Shown here one piece after another: positions 15,876-23,482 of a stretch of DNA of 32,608 nt. Source of the stretch: Candidatus Bathyarchaeota archaeon. Its GTDB lineage: Archaea; Thermoproteota; Bathyarchaeia; TCS64. Position 1 is the first letter of the stretch. Every line of letters starts with the position of its first letter. A program made the position numbers and the translations under genes. The stretch is from contig CP070640.1 in the NCBI GenBank assembly GCA_020354065.1, forward strand, positions 289,799-322,406. Reading direction: 5' to 3'. Below the pieces are notes generated by a model that was given only the letters and a program-made list of their open reading frames with translations, ran no database searches and was not told the DNA's origin.

Positions 15876-16850
15876 CTAGCCAACCTTCTCCAGCAGGATC
15901 TGCCAGTTTTGGTCGACCCAGGCCTGGATGCTGTCGATCAGGTCGTCACGCCTCTCGGGCCTGAAGAGGTGGCGGAACCTCCCCTGCATCTCCAAGTACT
16001 CCAACACAGGCTTCTTGGATTCAGGCCTCCTCGCGATAGCGGCGCTGGGCCCGGAGAGCTTGTAGACGGGTCTCCCCTCCTCGAACCGGCACTCGTAGAG
16101 GGGGAAGAAGCAGGTCTGAACCGCCAGCCTGGAGATCTCGATGGTCTTCTCCTGGGGATACCTCCACCCCCTGGTGCAGGGGACGATGGCGTGGAGGAAG
16201 GCCGGTCCCTCAACCTCGAAAGCCTTCCTTGCCTTCCGAATCACGTCCAAAGGCCATGCTGCGCTCAGTGTTGCTACATAAGGGATGCCGTGGGCGATGA
16301 CTATCTCGTCAATGGGCTTCTTCCACTCCCGCTTCCCAGGGATGACCTTGCCAGCGGGGCTTGTTGTCGTCGAGGCGGCGAAGGGGGTTCCGCCGCTCCT
16401 CTGGATGCCTGTGTTCATGTAGGCCTCGTTGTCAAGCAGCACGTAGGTGAAGTCGTGCCCCCGCTCCAGGGCGCCCGAGAGGGCCTGCAGGCCTATGTCG
16501 TATGTTCCACCGTCGCCTGCGAAGGCTATGATGTCGACCGTCTCATACTCCGCTAGGGGGCCCTTCCCTTTCTTCCTCATGGCCTGCCAGGCGGCCTCGA
16601 TGCCGCTGGCTGTTGCGGCGGCGTTCTCGAAGGCGCTGTGGATCCATGGCAGGTTCCAGGCGGTGTAGGGGAAGATGCTCGTTGCGACCTCCAGGCAGCC
16701 TGTTGCCGATGTGGCTATGGTCGGTCCCCGGGTCGCCTTCAGGATCATCCTCGCGATAACGGTCTCGTCGCAGCCGGCGCAGAGCCTGTGGCCAGGCGCG
16801 ATGCCATCGGGCTTCCTCGCAGCTTCCTTAAGAGTCAATCCGCTCACCAT
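15876..16850 (-). CDS. porB: Pyruvate:ferredoxin oxidoreductase, beta subunit
   Basis: This is the thiamine-diphosphate-binding subunit, about 324 residues. The N-terminal cluster-binding cysteines are in HRLCAGCDE, the third in SATGCLEVA and the fourth in VPCTRGWRYP (about residue 226). The TPP/Mg motif is FAGDGGTYDIG, followed by GALERGHDF and LLDNEAYMNTGIQRS, the usual PorB series. The phrase TGCLEVATSIFPYTAWNLPW marks pyruvate-type rather than 2-oxoglutarate-type enzymes. It lies 5 nt after the porA stop. The SD AGGAGG is at 16857-16862; both the ATG at 16850 and the GTG at 16847 (better spacing) are possible starts. The enzyme oxidises pyruvate with CoA to acetyl-CoA, CO2 and reduced ferredoxin, or runs in reverse. 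Confidence 0.95.
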   Translation of the reverse strand: MVSGLTLKEAARKPDGIAPGHRLCAGCDETVIARMILKATRGPTIATSATGCLEVATSIFPYTAWNLPWIHSAFENAAATASGIEAAWQAMRKKGKGPLAEYETVDIIAFAGDGGTYDIGLQALSGALERGHDFTYVLLDNEAYMNTGIQRSGGTPFAASTTTSPAGKVIPGKREWKKPIDEIVIAHGIPYVATLSAAWPLDVIRKARKAFEVEGPAFLHAIVPCTRGWRYPQEKTIEISRLAVQTCFFPLYECRFEEGRPVYKLSGPSAAIARRPESKKPVLEYLEMQGRFRHLFRPERRDDLIDSIQAWVDQNWQILLEKVG

Positions 16851-16858
16851 CACACCTC

Positions 16859-18073
16859 CTATTGCCTTACCCCCACGAAGCAGACTCTGTCCGAGACGGA
16901 GCCCCTCTCAAGAACTCCCATAAGGTTCTCGTAGATCCCCCGGATCATCTGGGGGCTCGTGTCACGGCCTCCCAGGCCGTAGATGTAGTCCACGACCATG
17001 GGCTTCTCAGGCTGGTCGTAGAAAGTGGTCTTGACCTCCTCGTATAGAGGGCCGCCTGGAGCCCCGAAGCTTGCCGCCTTGTCCAGCACCCCCAAGACGG
17101 GGACGTTCCCCACGGTCTTTATCAGCTCCTCCACGGGGAAGGGCCTGAAGACCCTCATCTTGACCAGTCCGGCCTTGACGCCCTCCTCCCTCAGCTGGTC
17201 GACCACATAGCGCACTGTGCCCATGGTTGACCCCAGGCCCAGGATGGCCACCTCCGTGTCCTCCATCCTGTAGGGGTGGAGGAAGTCGTAGCTCCTTCCA
17301 GAGATCTTGGCGTACTCGGCGTCAATCTCCGGGATGGCCTTGAGTGCTTGCTTCATGGCGTCTATCTGCTGGAGCTTGTGCTCGAAGTAGTAATCCTGCA
17401 GGTCGAGGGGGCCCATGGTCAGAGGACATTCGGGGTTGAGCCGGAGCTCGGTCTCCCCCATGTGGCCCTCGACCTTGATGAACTTCCTCTCGCTGACGAA
17501 GTCCCTAACCTTTTCGTCAGGGAGGGTGTAAACGTTCTCCATGGTGTGGCTCAGGGTGAATCCGTCGAGGCAGACCATGACGGGCAGCTGGACATCCAGG
17601 TGCTCCCCGATCCTCCAGGCGGCGAGGCTGGCGTCGTAGACCTCCTGGCTGTTCTCGCAGTAGATCTGGATCCAGCCGCTGTCCCTGGCGCCCATCGAGT
17701 CGCTGTGGTCGGTAGGGATGTTGATAGGGCCGCTCAGCGCCCTGTTCGCTATGGCCATGACGATCGGCAGCCTCATGCCAGAGGCTATGTATGTCATCTC
17801 CCACATGAGGGCTAGACCGTTGGCAGCTGTAGCAGTGAAGGCCCTCGCCCCGGCAGCAGCGGCGCCGATGCAGCTGCTGAGGGCACTGTGCTCGGACTCG
17901 ACGGCTACGAACTCGGTGTCCACCTCGCCGTCAGCGACGTACTCGCTGAACCTCTCCACGATGATGGTCTGGGGGGTGATTGGGTAGGCGGCGACGACAT
18001 CAGGGTTCACCTGTTTCGTGGCATAGGCAACTGCCTCATCCCCATTCAGGCCCATGAGTATCTGGTTTTTCAT
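16859..18073 (-). CDS. porA: Pyruvate:ferredoxin oxidoreductase, alpha subunit
   Basis: This 404-residue subunit has the expected PorA features: GDEAVAYATKQVNPDVVAAYPITPQT near the N-terminus, the EHSALSSCIGAAAAGARAFT segment with the active-site region, ANGLALMWEMTYIASGMRLP, and the C-terminal transketolase-like domain (LGSTMGTVRYVVDQLREEGV; FRPFPVEEL). It pairs with PorB to form the catalytic core, providing the pyrimidine-ring side of the TPP site. Its ATG overlaps the porD stop by 4 nt, and its own TAG sits in the porB SD, so porD-porA-porB are translationally coupled. Confidence 0.96.
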   Translation of the reverse strand: MKNQILMGLNGDEAVAYATKQVNPDVVAAYPITPQTIIVERFSEYVADGEVDTEFVAVESEHSALSSCIGAAAAGARAFTATAANGLALMWEMTYIASGMRLPIVMAIANRALSGPINIPTDHSDSMGARDSGWIQIYCENSQEVYDASLAAWRIGEHLDVQLPVMVCLDGFTLSHTMENVYTLPDEKVRDFVSERKFIKVEGHMGETELRLNPECPLTMGPLDLQDYYFEHKLQQIDAMKQALKAIPEIDAEYAKISGRSYDFLHPYRMEDTEVAILGLGSTMGTVRYVVDQLREEGVKAGLVKMRVFRPFPVEELIKTVGNVPVLGVLDKAASFGAPGGPLYEEVKTTFYDQPEKPMVVDYIYGLGGRDTSPQMIRGIYENLMGVLERGSVSDRVCFVGVRQ

Positions 18074-18348
18074 CTCTTCCTCACCATCTCAATGCACTTC
18101 ACAGGGCACTCCTCGGCGCAGACCCCGCACCCCTTGCAGTAGTCCATACCCACCTCGGGGTGACCGTCCTCACTGATTGTTATCGCCCCTTCGGGGCAGA
18201 AGAAGTGGCAGAGGGTGCACTGGGTGCACCTGCCGAGATCGATGCCGGGTTTCTCCACCCCCCAATCTCCCGTCTTGTACTCGATGGAGGACTTCGGGGA
18301 GACCGCTCCCTTGGGGAGCTCCCTCCATCCTGGAAACCGCTCGCTCAT
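18070..18348 (-). CDS. porD: Pyruvate:ferredoxin oxidoreductase, delta subunit (2[4Fe-4S] ferredoxin)
   Basis: This is a 92-residue ferredoxin-like subunit. Two complete C-x2-C-x2-C-x3-C motifs bind two [4Fe-4S] clusters: Cys41, 44, 47, 51 in CTQCTLCHFFCPEGAI and Cys71, 74, 77, 81 in CKGCGVCAEECPVKCI. The N-terminal 40 residues (GWRELPKGAVSPKSSIEYKT) are the usual PorD lead-in. It passes electrons from the PorAB core to free ferredoxin. It overlaps porG and porA by 4 nt on each side. Confidence 0.95.
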   Translation of the reverse strand: MSERFPGWRELPKGAVSPKSSIEYKTGDWGVEKPGIDLGRCTQCTLCHFFCPEGAITISEDGHPEVGMDYCKGCGVCAEECPVKCIEMVRKR

Positions 18349-18905
18349 CCCTCAACTACCTCCTCATAAGCCGTCTTGATCAACTCCAGGTTCAGCTCCG
18401 CGACTCGCCCGCTGAACCTCTCCCCCGCAACTTCTTGGAGGGAGTCGAGCTTCACCAGCCCGGTCGCCCGCACCACTGCCCCGAGCATGGCCGTGTTTGT
18501 GATCGGCCTGCCCAGGACCTTGAGGGCTAGGCTCGTGGCGTCCAGCACCCAGACCTTCTCTTTGTTCAGAACCAGGCGCTCGGCCAGTTCCTCAGGCGTC
18601 TGGTCAGTGTTCACAACGATGACCGTCTCGGGCTTGACCCCCTGGACGACAGCTGGGCCCAGAAGGGTCGGATCGAGAACGACAACGACATCCGGCTCAT
18701 AAATGCTTGAATGTAGATGGATCGGCTCGTCGCTGATCCTGGTGAAGGCGGTGATTGGCGCTCCAGCCCTCTCAGGACCGAAGGCGGGGAAGCTTTGAAT
18801 GTACTTCTCCTCCCTCAGCCCCGCCTGGGCGAGGAGTAGGGAAGCAGTCCATGCTCCCTGGCCACCCCGGCCGTGGAATCGGACCTCCCTCAGACTCTCT
18901 ACCAA
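18345..18905 (-). CDS. porG: Pyruvate:ferredoxin oxidoreductase, gamma subunit
   Basis: This is a 186-residue PorG subunit with the family signature VRFHGRGGQGAWTASLLLAQ, then SFPAFGPERAGAPITAFTRI, and DALALKVLGRPITNTAMLGA-like C-terminal features (TSLALKVLGRPITNTAMLGA). It is the first gene of the operon. The start is a TTG at 18905, supported by GGAGGT at a 6-7 nt spacing. A TATA element TTTTAATAGG (minus strand, about 18941-18950) gives a predicted transcript start near 18920. The order G-D-A-B with 4-nt overlaps is the classic archaeal arrangement. Confidence 0.94.
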   Translation of the reverse strand: MVESLREVRFHGRGGQGAWTASLLLAQAGLREEKYIQSFPAFGPERAGAPITAFTRISDEPIHLHSSIYEPDVVVVLDPTLLGPAVVQGVKPETVIVVNTDQTPEELAERLVLNKEKVWVLDATSLALKVLGRPITNTAMLGAVVRATGLVKLDSLQEVAGERFSGRVAELNLELIKTAYEEVVEG

Positions 18906-18977
18906 ATTCGAACCTCCGGAATCAGAGAGGTTTGTTCAACATCCTATTAAAACGTAACCAATCGTGAGAGGGATGCC

Positions 18978-19859
18978 TCAGGCTAGGACGCGCTTCCTGA
19001 TCTCGTTGAGCTCGTCCCTCTTCTTCACAGCCTGGATAGCGGCAGCCTCGGCGAACCTCTCCCCGCTCCACCCCAGAGTCTCGTAGGCGAAGTCGATAGA
19101 TCTTGAGGAGGAGACTATGAGCCCTTCTCCGCGGCTGTTAGCTCCCAACTTTAGGGCGCTCACGGGATCCCCGCCCTGAGGCCCCAGGCCCGGCGAGAGA
19201 ATGAGGTGTTCCTCCCCTATGATCGCCCTGATTTCTTCCAGCTCCGATGTCGCGGTGCACCCCACCACGAACCCGTTGCACCCGTGCTTGAAGGCGTCCC
19301 TGGCCAGCCTCAAGTATAAGGCCTCCCCTTCCATCTCCCGGGACATGTAGTCGTGGGCTCCGGGGTTTGACATCCTGCAGAGTGCGAAGACACCCTTGTC
19401 CCTTTCACCGGACCATCTGTAGACGGCGTCGCTCCCGTTCTCATAGCCAGGGAAGGGGTTGAATGTGACGGCGTCGAACCCCGCCTCGGCTATCCAGTGG
19501 AGCCCGGCCTCGTTGGTGGAGCCGATGTCCGAGATCTTCACATCCAGAAGGGCGAGGGAGCCAACCTCGTGGATGGCATCGACTATCTCCCTCAGGCCGT
19601 CGAAGGAGAAGGGGTACAAGATGAACTGGGCGTTTGGCTTGAAGATGGGGGTGTAGGGCGCCACCGCCTGTATGACCTCCAAGCAGAACCTCTTCGTCCC
19701 CTCGAGCACGCCGTGCCGCTTGATCAGCTTGGGCGGGATGACGTACCTGTCTCTCATAGCGGATGTGACCGGGTCCAAGCCAACGCATAGGAAGCTTTCC
19801 TTCTCCCTGCTCAGCTCGTAGTACCTCTCGACGAACCCTCCCCCGAGCATGGAACTCAC
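18978..19859 (-). CDS. pyrF: Orotidine 5'-phosphate decarboxylase, type 2
   Basis: This 293-residue protein catalyses the last step of UMP synthesis. It follows the layout of the longer type 2 enzymes: FLCVGLDP near residue 23-30, KPNAQFILYP, then the catalytic D-x-K-x-x-D motif LLDVKISDIGSTNEAG (Asp106, Lys108, Asp111), TFNPFPGYENG, and LSPGLGPQGGDP at the phosphate gripper. Most archaea have the short form (about 210-230 residues), so a type 2 enzyme here is notable. The start is a GTG at 19859 or the ATG at 19850; a TATA box (CTTTTTTATGC, minus, about 19882-19892) points to a leaderless GTG start. It is a single gene downstream of the por operon. Confidence 0.87.
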   Translation of the reverse strand: MSSMLGGGFVERYYELSREKESFLCVGLDPVTSAMRDRYVIPPKLIKRHGVLEGTKRFCLEVIQAVAPYTPIFKPNAQFILYPFSFDGLREIVDAIHEVGSLALLDVKISDIGSTNEAGLHWIAEAGFDAVTFNPFPGYENGSDAVYRWSGERDKGVFALCRMSNPGAHDYMSREMEGEALYLRLARDAFKHGCNGFVVGCTATSELEEIRAIIGEEHLILSPGLGPQGGDPVSALKLGANSRGEGLIVSSSRSIDFAYETLGWSGERFAEAAAIQAVKKRDELNEIRKRVLA

Positions 19860-19969
19860 AGCTTGATTGTATGCCTCATTGCATAAAAAAGGGTCACGAC
19901 TTGCTGGAGACGTAGGAGTTATACCCCAGCCATCCGTAGGGCTTTAAATCATCTAGTCCGAAATATCTC

Positions 19970-20545
19970 ATGGGAATCATCCGAGGGGACGTTTTGGGTA
20001 GCGAGGAGGAAACTAGGAAGCTCCTAAGGATCAGGGAGAATGTGGAGGGGCGGATCGGTCGCCTCGAGGAGGAGATAGGGGATCTCAGGAAAGCCATCGC
20101 CGAGATAGACAGAGCCATTGTGAGACAGGGGTTCCGTCAACCCATACCTCAGAGTGCCCGCGCTCAACCGACCTTAGACGAGGAGGAGCGTGACGAGAGA
20201 ATTTCCATCAAATCTAAGGACGGCACGACTCTTGGCATCCTGAAGGTGGACGAGACCGAGATCGTCTTCGAGCCGTTGGACTCCTACGACTTCACGACCA
20301 CGCTCCCTCCCTTCCAGTCCTTCCTCATTGACAGGGTCCTCTCCAACATGAGGGCCACCGACGAGGGAAAAGCCGCCAGAGGGGAAAGCTCAGCCGACGA
20401 TGTCCTCTCCTTCCAGGTCTCCACAGAGGGGGAGAGGATAACAGGCGTCATCATCAGGAACTACGGCGGTGAGAGACGGCTGCGGGAGATCCAGAGCAGC
20501 CTCCGTTGGGCCTTCGACAAGATGCACGAGAAGCTACAGCGCTAG
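19970..20545 (+). CDS. Uncharacterised protein with N-terminal coiled coil
   Basis: This is a 191-residue protein not matched to a known family. Residues 10-50 form a clear coiled coil (LRIRENVEGRIGRLEEEIGD...). After a proline-rich linker (about 55-70, PIPQSARAQPTLDEEERDER), a compact alpha/beta domain follows (ISIKSKDGTTLGILKVDETE; LPPFQSFLIDRVLSNMRATD) and the protein ends in an amphipathic helix (SSLRWAFDKMHEKLQR). A TATA element CTTTAAATC at 19942-19950 is about 25 nt upstream of the ATG at 19970, so the mRNA should be leaderless and the start is secure. It has no cysteine motif or membrane segment. Confidence 0.72.
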   Translation: MGIIRGDVLGSEEETRKLLRIRENVEGRIGRLEEEIGDLRKAIAEIDRAIVRQGFRQPIPQSARAQPTLDEEERDERISIKSKDGTTLGILKVDETEIVFEPLDSYDFTTTLPPFQSFLIDRVLSNMRATDEGKAARGESSADDVLSFQVSTEGERITGVIIRNYGGERRLREIQSSLRWAFDKMHEKLQR

Positions 20546-20647
20546 CTCGGGGAGACTCTTTACTCATCGCTTTATCGATGACCCTGGCACAAATGAGTTC
20601 CATCGGGAGCACACGGGGAAAAGGAAACGATCAGCAATAGTCATGGA

Positions 20648-21187
20648 TCAGACCACGTATCGGTAGGACTCGTATATTCCCGCGGTCTCGCTCTCTGAGA
20701 TTATCCTGATCACATCGCCCGGCTCAGCCCCGAGGATGATGGAGACGGGATCGTCGGCCTTTATCCAAGGATACTGATAGGGCTGGGCGTGGTAGGTCTC
20801 TATGAACTTCTTCTTTTCCTCCTCGCTCACAATCTCGGCCTTCGGGACGAGCCTGTGCTCGAAGATGTCGAAGGTCGGCAGGGTCGGGGGTATCAGCTCG
20901 ACCTTCAGCTTGGGAGCGGTGCTCTTGGCGGAGTAGGTGTACTTCCCGTTCCCTACAAGGATGCCCTTCACGGCACCCCTCTCTTCCACCTGATCCCTTA
21001 GGTCCCGCACGTAGGAGATGCCGATGGTCTTCGTGTCTATGAGGCAGATCATCACGTACTGCTCCTCCCCCCGGGAAAGAAAATAGGTGATCTGCTCCTT
21101 GGTCCGCTGTTTCTTGTTGACCTTCAGCTTCCTGTACTTGATTATCAGCTCCGCACGCCGCTCCTCGTCCGATTTCGCCTTGCTCAC
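20648..21187 (-). CDS. rpoH: RNA polymerase subunit H (Rpb5 homologue) with a long N-terminal domain
   Basis: The C-terminal 75 residues (about 104-179) are archaeal RpoH, the assembly domain of Rpb5: FDIFEHRLVPKAEIVSEEEK, then IKADDPVSIILGAEPGDVIR and IISESETAGIYESYRYVV. Typical archaeal RpoH is only about 75-85 residues. Here about 100 residues precede it, including YVMICLIDTKTIGISYVRDL, then AVKGILVGNGKYTYSAKSTA at 72-91. This resembles the N-terminal jaw domain of eukaryotic Rpb5, where the corresponding stretch has a GIKTIK segment, an E-rich helix, an IVV strand and TPSAKQ (recalled from memory, not searched). It sits 16 bp after the rpoP stop and is surely in the same operon. The ATG at 21187 is the only good start that keeps the extension. 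Confidence 0.88.
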   Translation of the reverse strand: MSKAKSDEERRAELIIKYRKLKVNKKQRTKEQITYFLSRGEEQYVMICLIDTKTIGISYVRDLRDQVEERGAVKGILVGNGKYTYSAKSTAPKLKVELIPPTLPTFDIFEHRLVPKAEIVSEEEKKKFIETYHAQPYQYPWIKADDPVSIILGAEPGDVIRIISESETAGIYESYRYVV

Positions 21188-21203
21188 ATCGCTCGCCTCC
21201 GGT

Positions 21204-21392
21204 CTACCTAGCCTTAAGACGCTTCACAATGGGGGCTCTCACCTTTCTGAAGATGCGGTAGCCACAGAAAGGACAGCGGAATGAGATGTATCTCTCCAGC
21301 TCCTTGTAGTCGACCCGGCGACCGCACTTCACACACTCGTATATAGGTCCCCCCCGGTGCTTTGGTACGTCCGCCTTCTCGTCCACGTCCAT
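21204..21392 (-). CDS. rpoP: RNA polymerase subunit P (Rpb12 homologue)
   Basis: This is a 62-residue zinc-ribbon subunit. The ligands are CVKC in PIYECVKCGRRVDYKELERY and CPFC in SFRCPFCGYRIFRKVRAP, giving the C-x2-C...C-x2-C ribbon followed by the basic tail typical of RpoP. The ATG at 21392 has GGAGGT five bases upstream; a TTG six codons earlier is in frame but would put the SD inside the gene. It is the first gene of an rpoP-rpoH operon. Confidence 0.92.
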   Translation of the reverse strand: MDVDEKADVPKHRGGPIYECVKCGRRVDYKELERYISFRCPFCGYRIFRKVRAPIVKRLKAR

Positions 21393-21430
21393 TGGATACC
21401 TCCGACACAAATAGCAACTTTCAGGACTTT

Positions 21431-21438
21431 CTATAAAA
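21431..21438 (-). promoter_or_regulatory. TATA element of the rpoP-rpoH operon
   Basis: TTTTATAG on the minus strand predicts a transcript start near 21410 and an 18-nt leader containing the SD GGAGGT (21398-21403). Confidence 0.5.
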
Positions 21439-21625
21439 CATACCGTCCAAGGTAAAGCCTTTGATCAGTAATAAATTGTCTAAACATCAAATTTAGTTTC
21501 ATTGTAAAATGCATCAATCAACAGTGGAAGCAGAAGGGCTACCTCCATACGTAATAACTAGGAAAGTGTTGTTCGTGATAAATGTGTTCAGTCACTCGCC
21601 TGCGCGCACTGAGCTTGGTAGTGGA

Positions 21626-21730
21626 TTATCGTCGAGCCTTCTTTATTTTATAGATTGTCTTTCCATTCTTAGTTGTCTTGTAGGTAGTTAAAATCCACCC
21701 GCCCGATTTTTCACTTTTACCCATTTTCAT
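21626..21730 (-). CDS. Possible 34-aa basic microprotein
   Basis: A short frame in the 440-bp space between rpoP and the radical SAM gene encodes MKMGKSEKSGGWILTTYKTT followed by KNGKTIYKIKKARR. It is strongly basic, begins with two closely spaced ATGs and ends in TAA. A TATA-like GGATTTTAAAG on the minus strand (about 21778-21788) predicts a start near 21758 and a short leader. The Lys-rich, non-random composition argues for coding. The case against is the short length and lack of a clear SD. I do not recognise a family; nucleic-acid binding would be a guess from charge. Confidence 0.4.
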   Translation of the reverse strand: MKMGKSEKSGGWILTTYKTTKNGKTIYKIKKARR

Positions 21731-21853
21731 TTTTGCAGCGTCAGATGGAAATAAGAGTTCAATGGACTACAAACACGTCTTTAAAATCCATGTTCGCGCG
21801 CGCAGCTCACAGAGAGAAGATTAATAAAAGTCATGAACTCGGGAAAACATCAA

Positions 21854-23482
21854 TTATCGACAACTTTCAGGTAACAACAATCCTCTGATCATCCTGTCCG
21901 AGACCACCCCGGAGACCTCGACCTCGACAATCTCCCCATCCATCCCCTCCCCCCCCTCCACGAGCACCACGGGACCATGGAGCATCGGATACGCCACCTT
22001 GAAGCGGCGGTCCCGGTCGTAGGTCTCGGCCACAACCACCATGAGGCGGGTTCCGATTAGATCCTCCTTGAGAAGCTCGTTCGCCTTCAGGGCTTCGTCG
22101 AAGATCCGCTTACTCAGCGGGTCCTTGACGGCGGGAGGAGCCGAAGGTCTCCCTTGGAAGGCAGACATGGGGAGAGGCTGGAACCTGTACAGTATTATCC
22201 TTGAGGCTCCGGCTTTGACGCTCTCCCCGATAGCCTCCACCGTAGCCTGTACAGTCTCGGCGTCCCGCCCGGGAAGCCCGTGGATGAAGTAGACGTAGGG
22301 CTTGAGCCCTGCCCTCTTGAGCCCTCTCACGGCGCGGAGGTTCTCCTGGGGGATGGAGGAACGCCCTATCTGGAGGCTGTGATCCTCCGATCCGGTCTCG
22401 AAGCCAACATTGACTGCGGTGCCAGCCAAGTATCGGCCCAGAATGGCGGCGGCCCTCTCGGTGACAAGCTCCCCCTTTAGGTTCTCGATCATGACAGAAG
22501 CCTGACCCTCAGCAACCCTCTCCAGCCCAGTGAGACGAGACAGGAGTTCCTCAATAGCCTCATAATTGGGCTCGGGGTTCCTGGGATCCGTCAACGGTTC
22601 CGGCTCTACGAGGAGGTCCCTCCCATAGTCCAAGAAACCCGGCGCGCTCAGGACGACTCTCCTGGCGCCCAGGGATAACAGAGCCTCAACCTCATCGACA
22701 ACCCTGTCAACTGGCCTGCTTTTTGGGGGACCGAAGAGGCTTGGCACAGAACAGTAACCGCATCCGGGTGGGACACCTTGAGGGCAGTAGTAGCGATCTT
22801 CGAGGCTCCCACTATGACACTTCCCGCACACCTCGCAGACTCCCTCGGGAAGGGCCAGTCGAGCTCTATGGTAGTTGCTACACCCCCTGAGAACCTCGAC
22901 ATACACCCTGGCAGAACGGTGGAGGGGATAGTCCTTGACGATCTCGGTGGACGGCTGCAGGGACTCGTATGCCTGACGCGTCATCACGGGCCTCAATCCG
23001 TTTGAGCGAACGACATCCCCGTCTAGAAACGAGGCTCCTAAGACCCTCGAGAGCTCTTCACGGCTCGGAAGGATTCCCTGGCTGATGCCAGCGCTCAACA
23101 GCTCCTTCAGAGTCAGCTCCCCCTCCCCGGTCACAGCGATGTCCGCCCGAGTCTTCAGAAGGGCCCCCACCGGGTCAGAGGCGACGGGCCCGCCAACCAG
23201 AACAGGACCTTCAGACTTGGATCTCCACCTAGAGACCACACGCCTGACAGCAGTGAGATCCGAGGTCATGCCGCTGACGAGGAGAAGGTCGAAATCTTTT
23301 AGAACGACGGATCCTTTTATCACAGCTCCCGCCAAAGCGATGCGAGGGCTGAATCCTTTTTTCTCAAGGACGCCAGCTAAAGCCCTGGGTCCAGCTCCGA
23401 TCACGTCACGGGTGACCACTCTCCTTCCTCTTCCGCTGGCCAGGGCGTCAACTATGAGGGGTCTCACGTTATCAAGCCTCAT
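21854..23482 (-). CDS. Radical SAM protein of the archaeal COG1031 type with extra cysteine clusters
   Basis: This 542-residue protein begins with a B12-binding-like alpha/beta domain (residues 1-130, with LLLVSGMTSD and VLVGGPVASDPVGALL). A Cys-rich core holds seven cysteines: 201, 216, 219, 222, 233, 241 and 244. The radical SAM motif is CPQGVPPGCGYC, that is C-x7-C-x2-C, rather than the standard C-x3-C-x2-C. The preceding CEVCGKC could bind another metal or cluster. The barrel continues to FETGSEDHSLQIGR and VYFIHGLPG. The last 70 residues (LMVVVAETYDRDRRFKVAYP) resemble a TRAM RNA-binding domain. Archaeal relatives are annotated only as Fe-S oxidoreductases; an RNA-modifying role is inference from the TRAM-like end. 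Confidence 0.82.
   Translation of the reverse strand: MRLDNVRPLIVDALASGRGRRVVTRDVIGAGPRALAGVLEKKGFSPRIALAGAVIKGSVVLKDFDLLLVSGMTSDLTAVRRVVSRWRSKSEGPVLVGGPVASDPVGALLKTRADIAVTGEGELTLKELLSAGISQGILPSREELSRVLGASFLDGDVVRSNGLRPVMTRQAYESLQPSTEIVKDYPLHRSARVYVEVLRGCSNYHRARLALPEGVCEVCGKCHSGSLEDRYYCPQGVPPGCGYCSVPSLFGPPKSRPVDRVVDEVEALLSLGARRVVLSAPGFLDYGRDLLVEPEPLTDPRNPEPNYEAIEELLSRLTGLERVAEGQASVMIENLKGELVTERAAAILGRYLAGTAVNVGFETGSEDHSLQIGRSSIPQENLRAVRGLKRAGLKPYVYFIHGLPGRDAETVQATVEAIGESVKAGASRIILYRFQPLPMSAFQGRPSAPPAVKDPLSKRIFDEALKANELLKEDLIGTRLMVVVAETYDRDRRFKVAYPMLHGPVVLVEGGEGMDGEIVEVEVSGVVSDRMIRGLLLPESCR

Noticed and set aside
21580-21620. C/D box RNA between rpoP and the radical SAM gene (GTGATAA...CTGA)
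   Set aside because: Only weak C and D box matches, without D' or C' and without a terminal stem.
21509-21691. 60-aa plus-strand frame between rpoP and the radical SAM gene
   Set aside because: Composition is not protein-like, it has no promoter or SD, and it overlaps the more plausible basic microprotein frame on the other strand.
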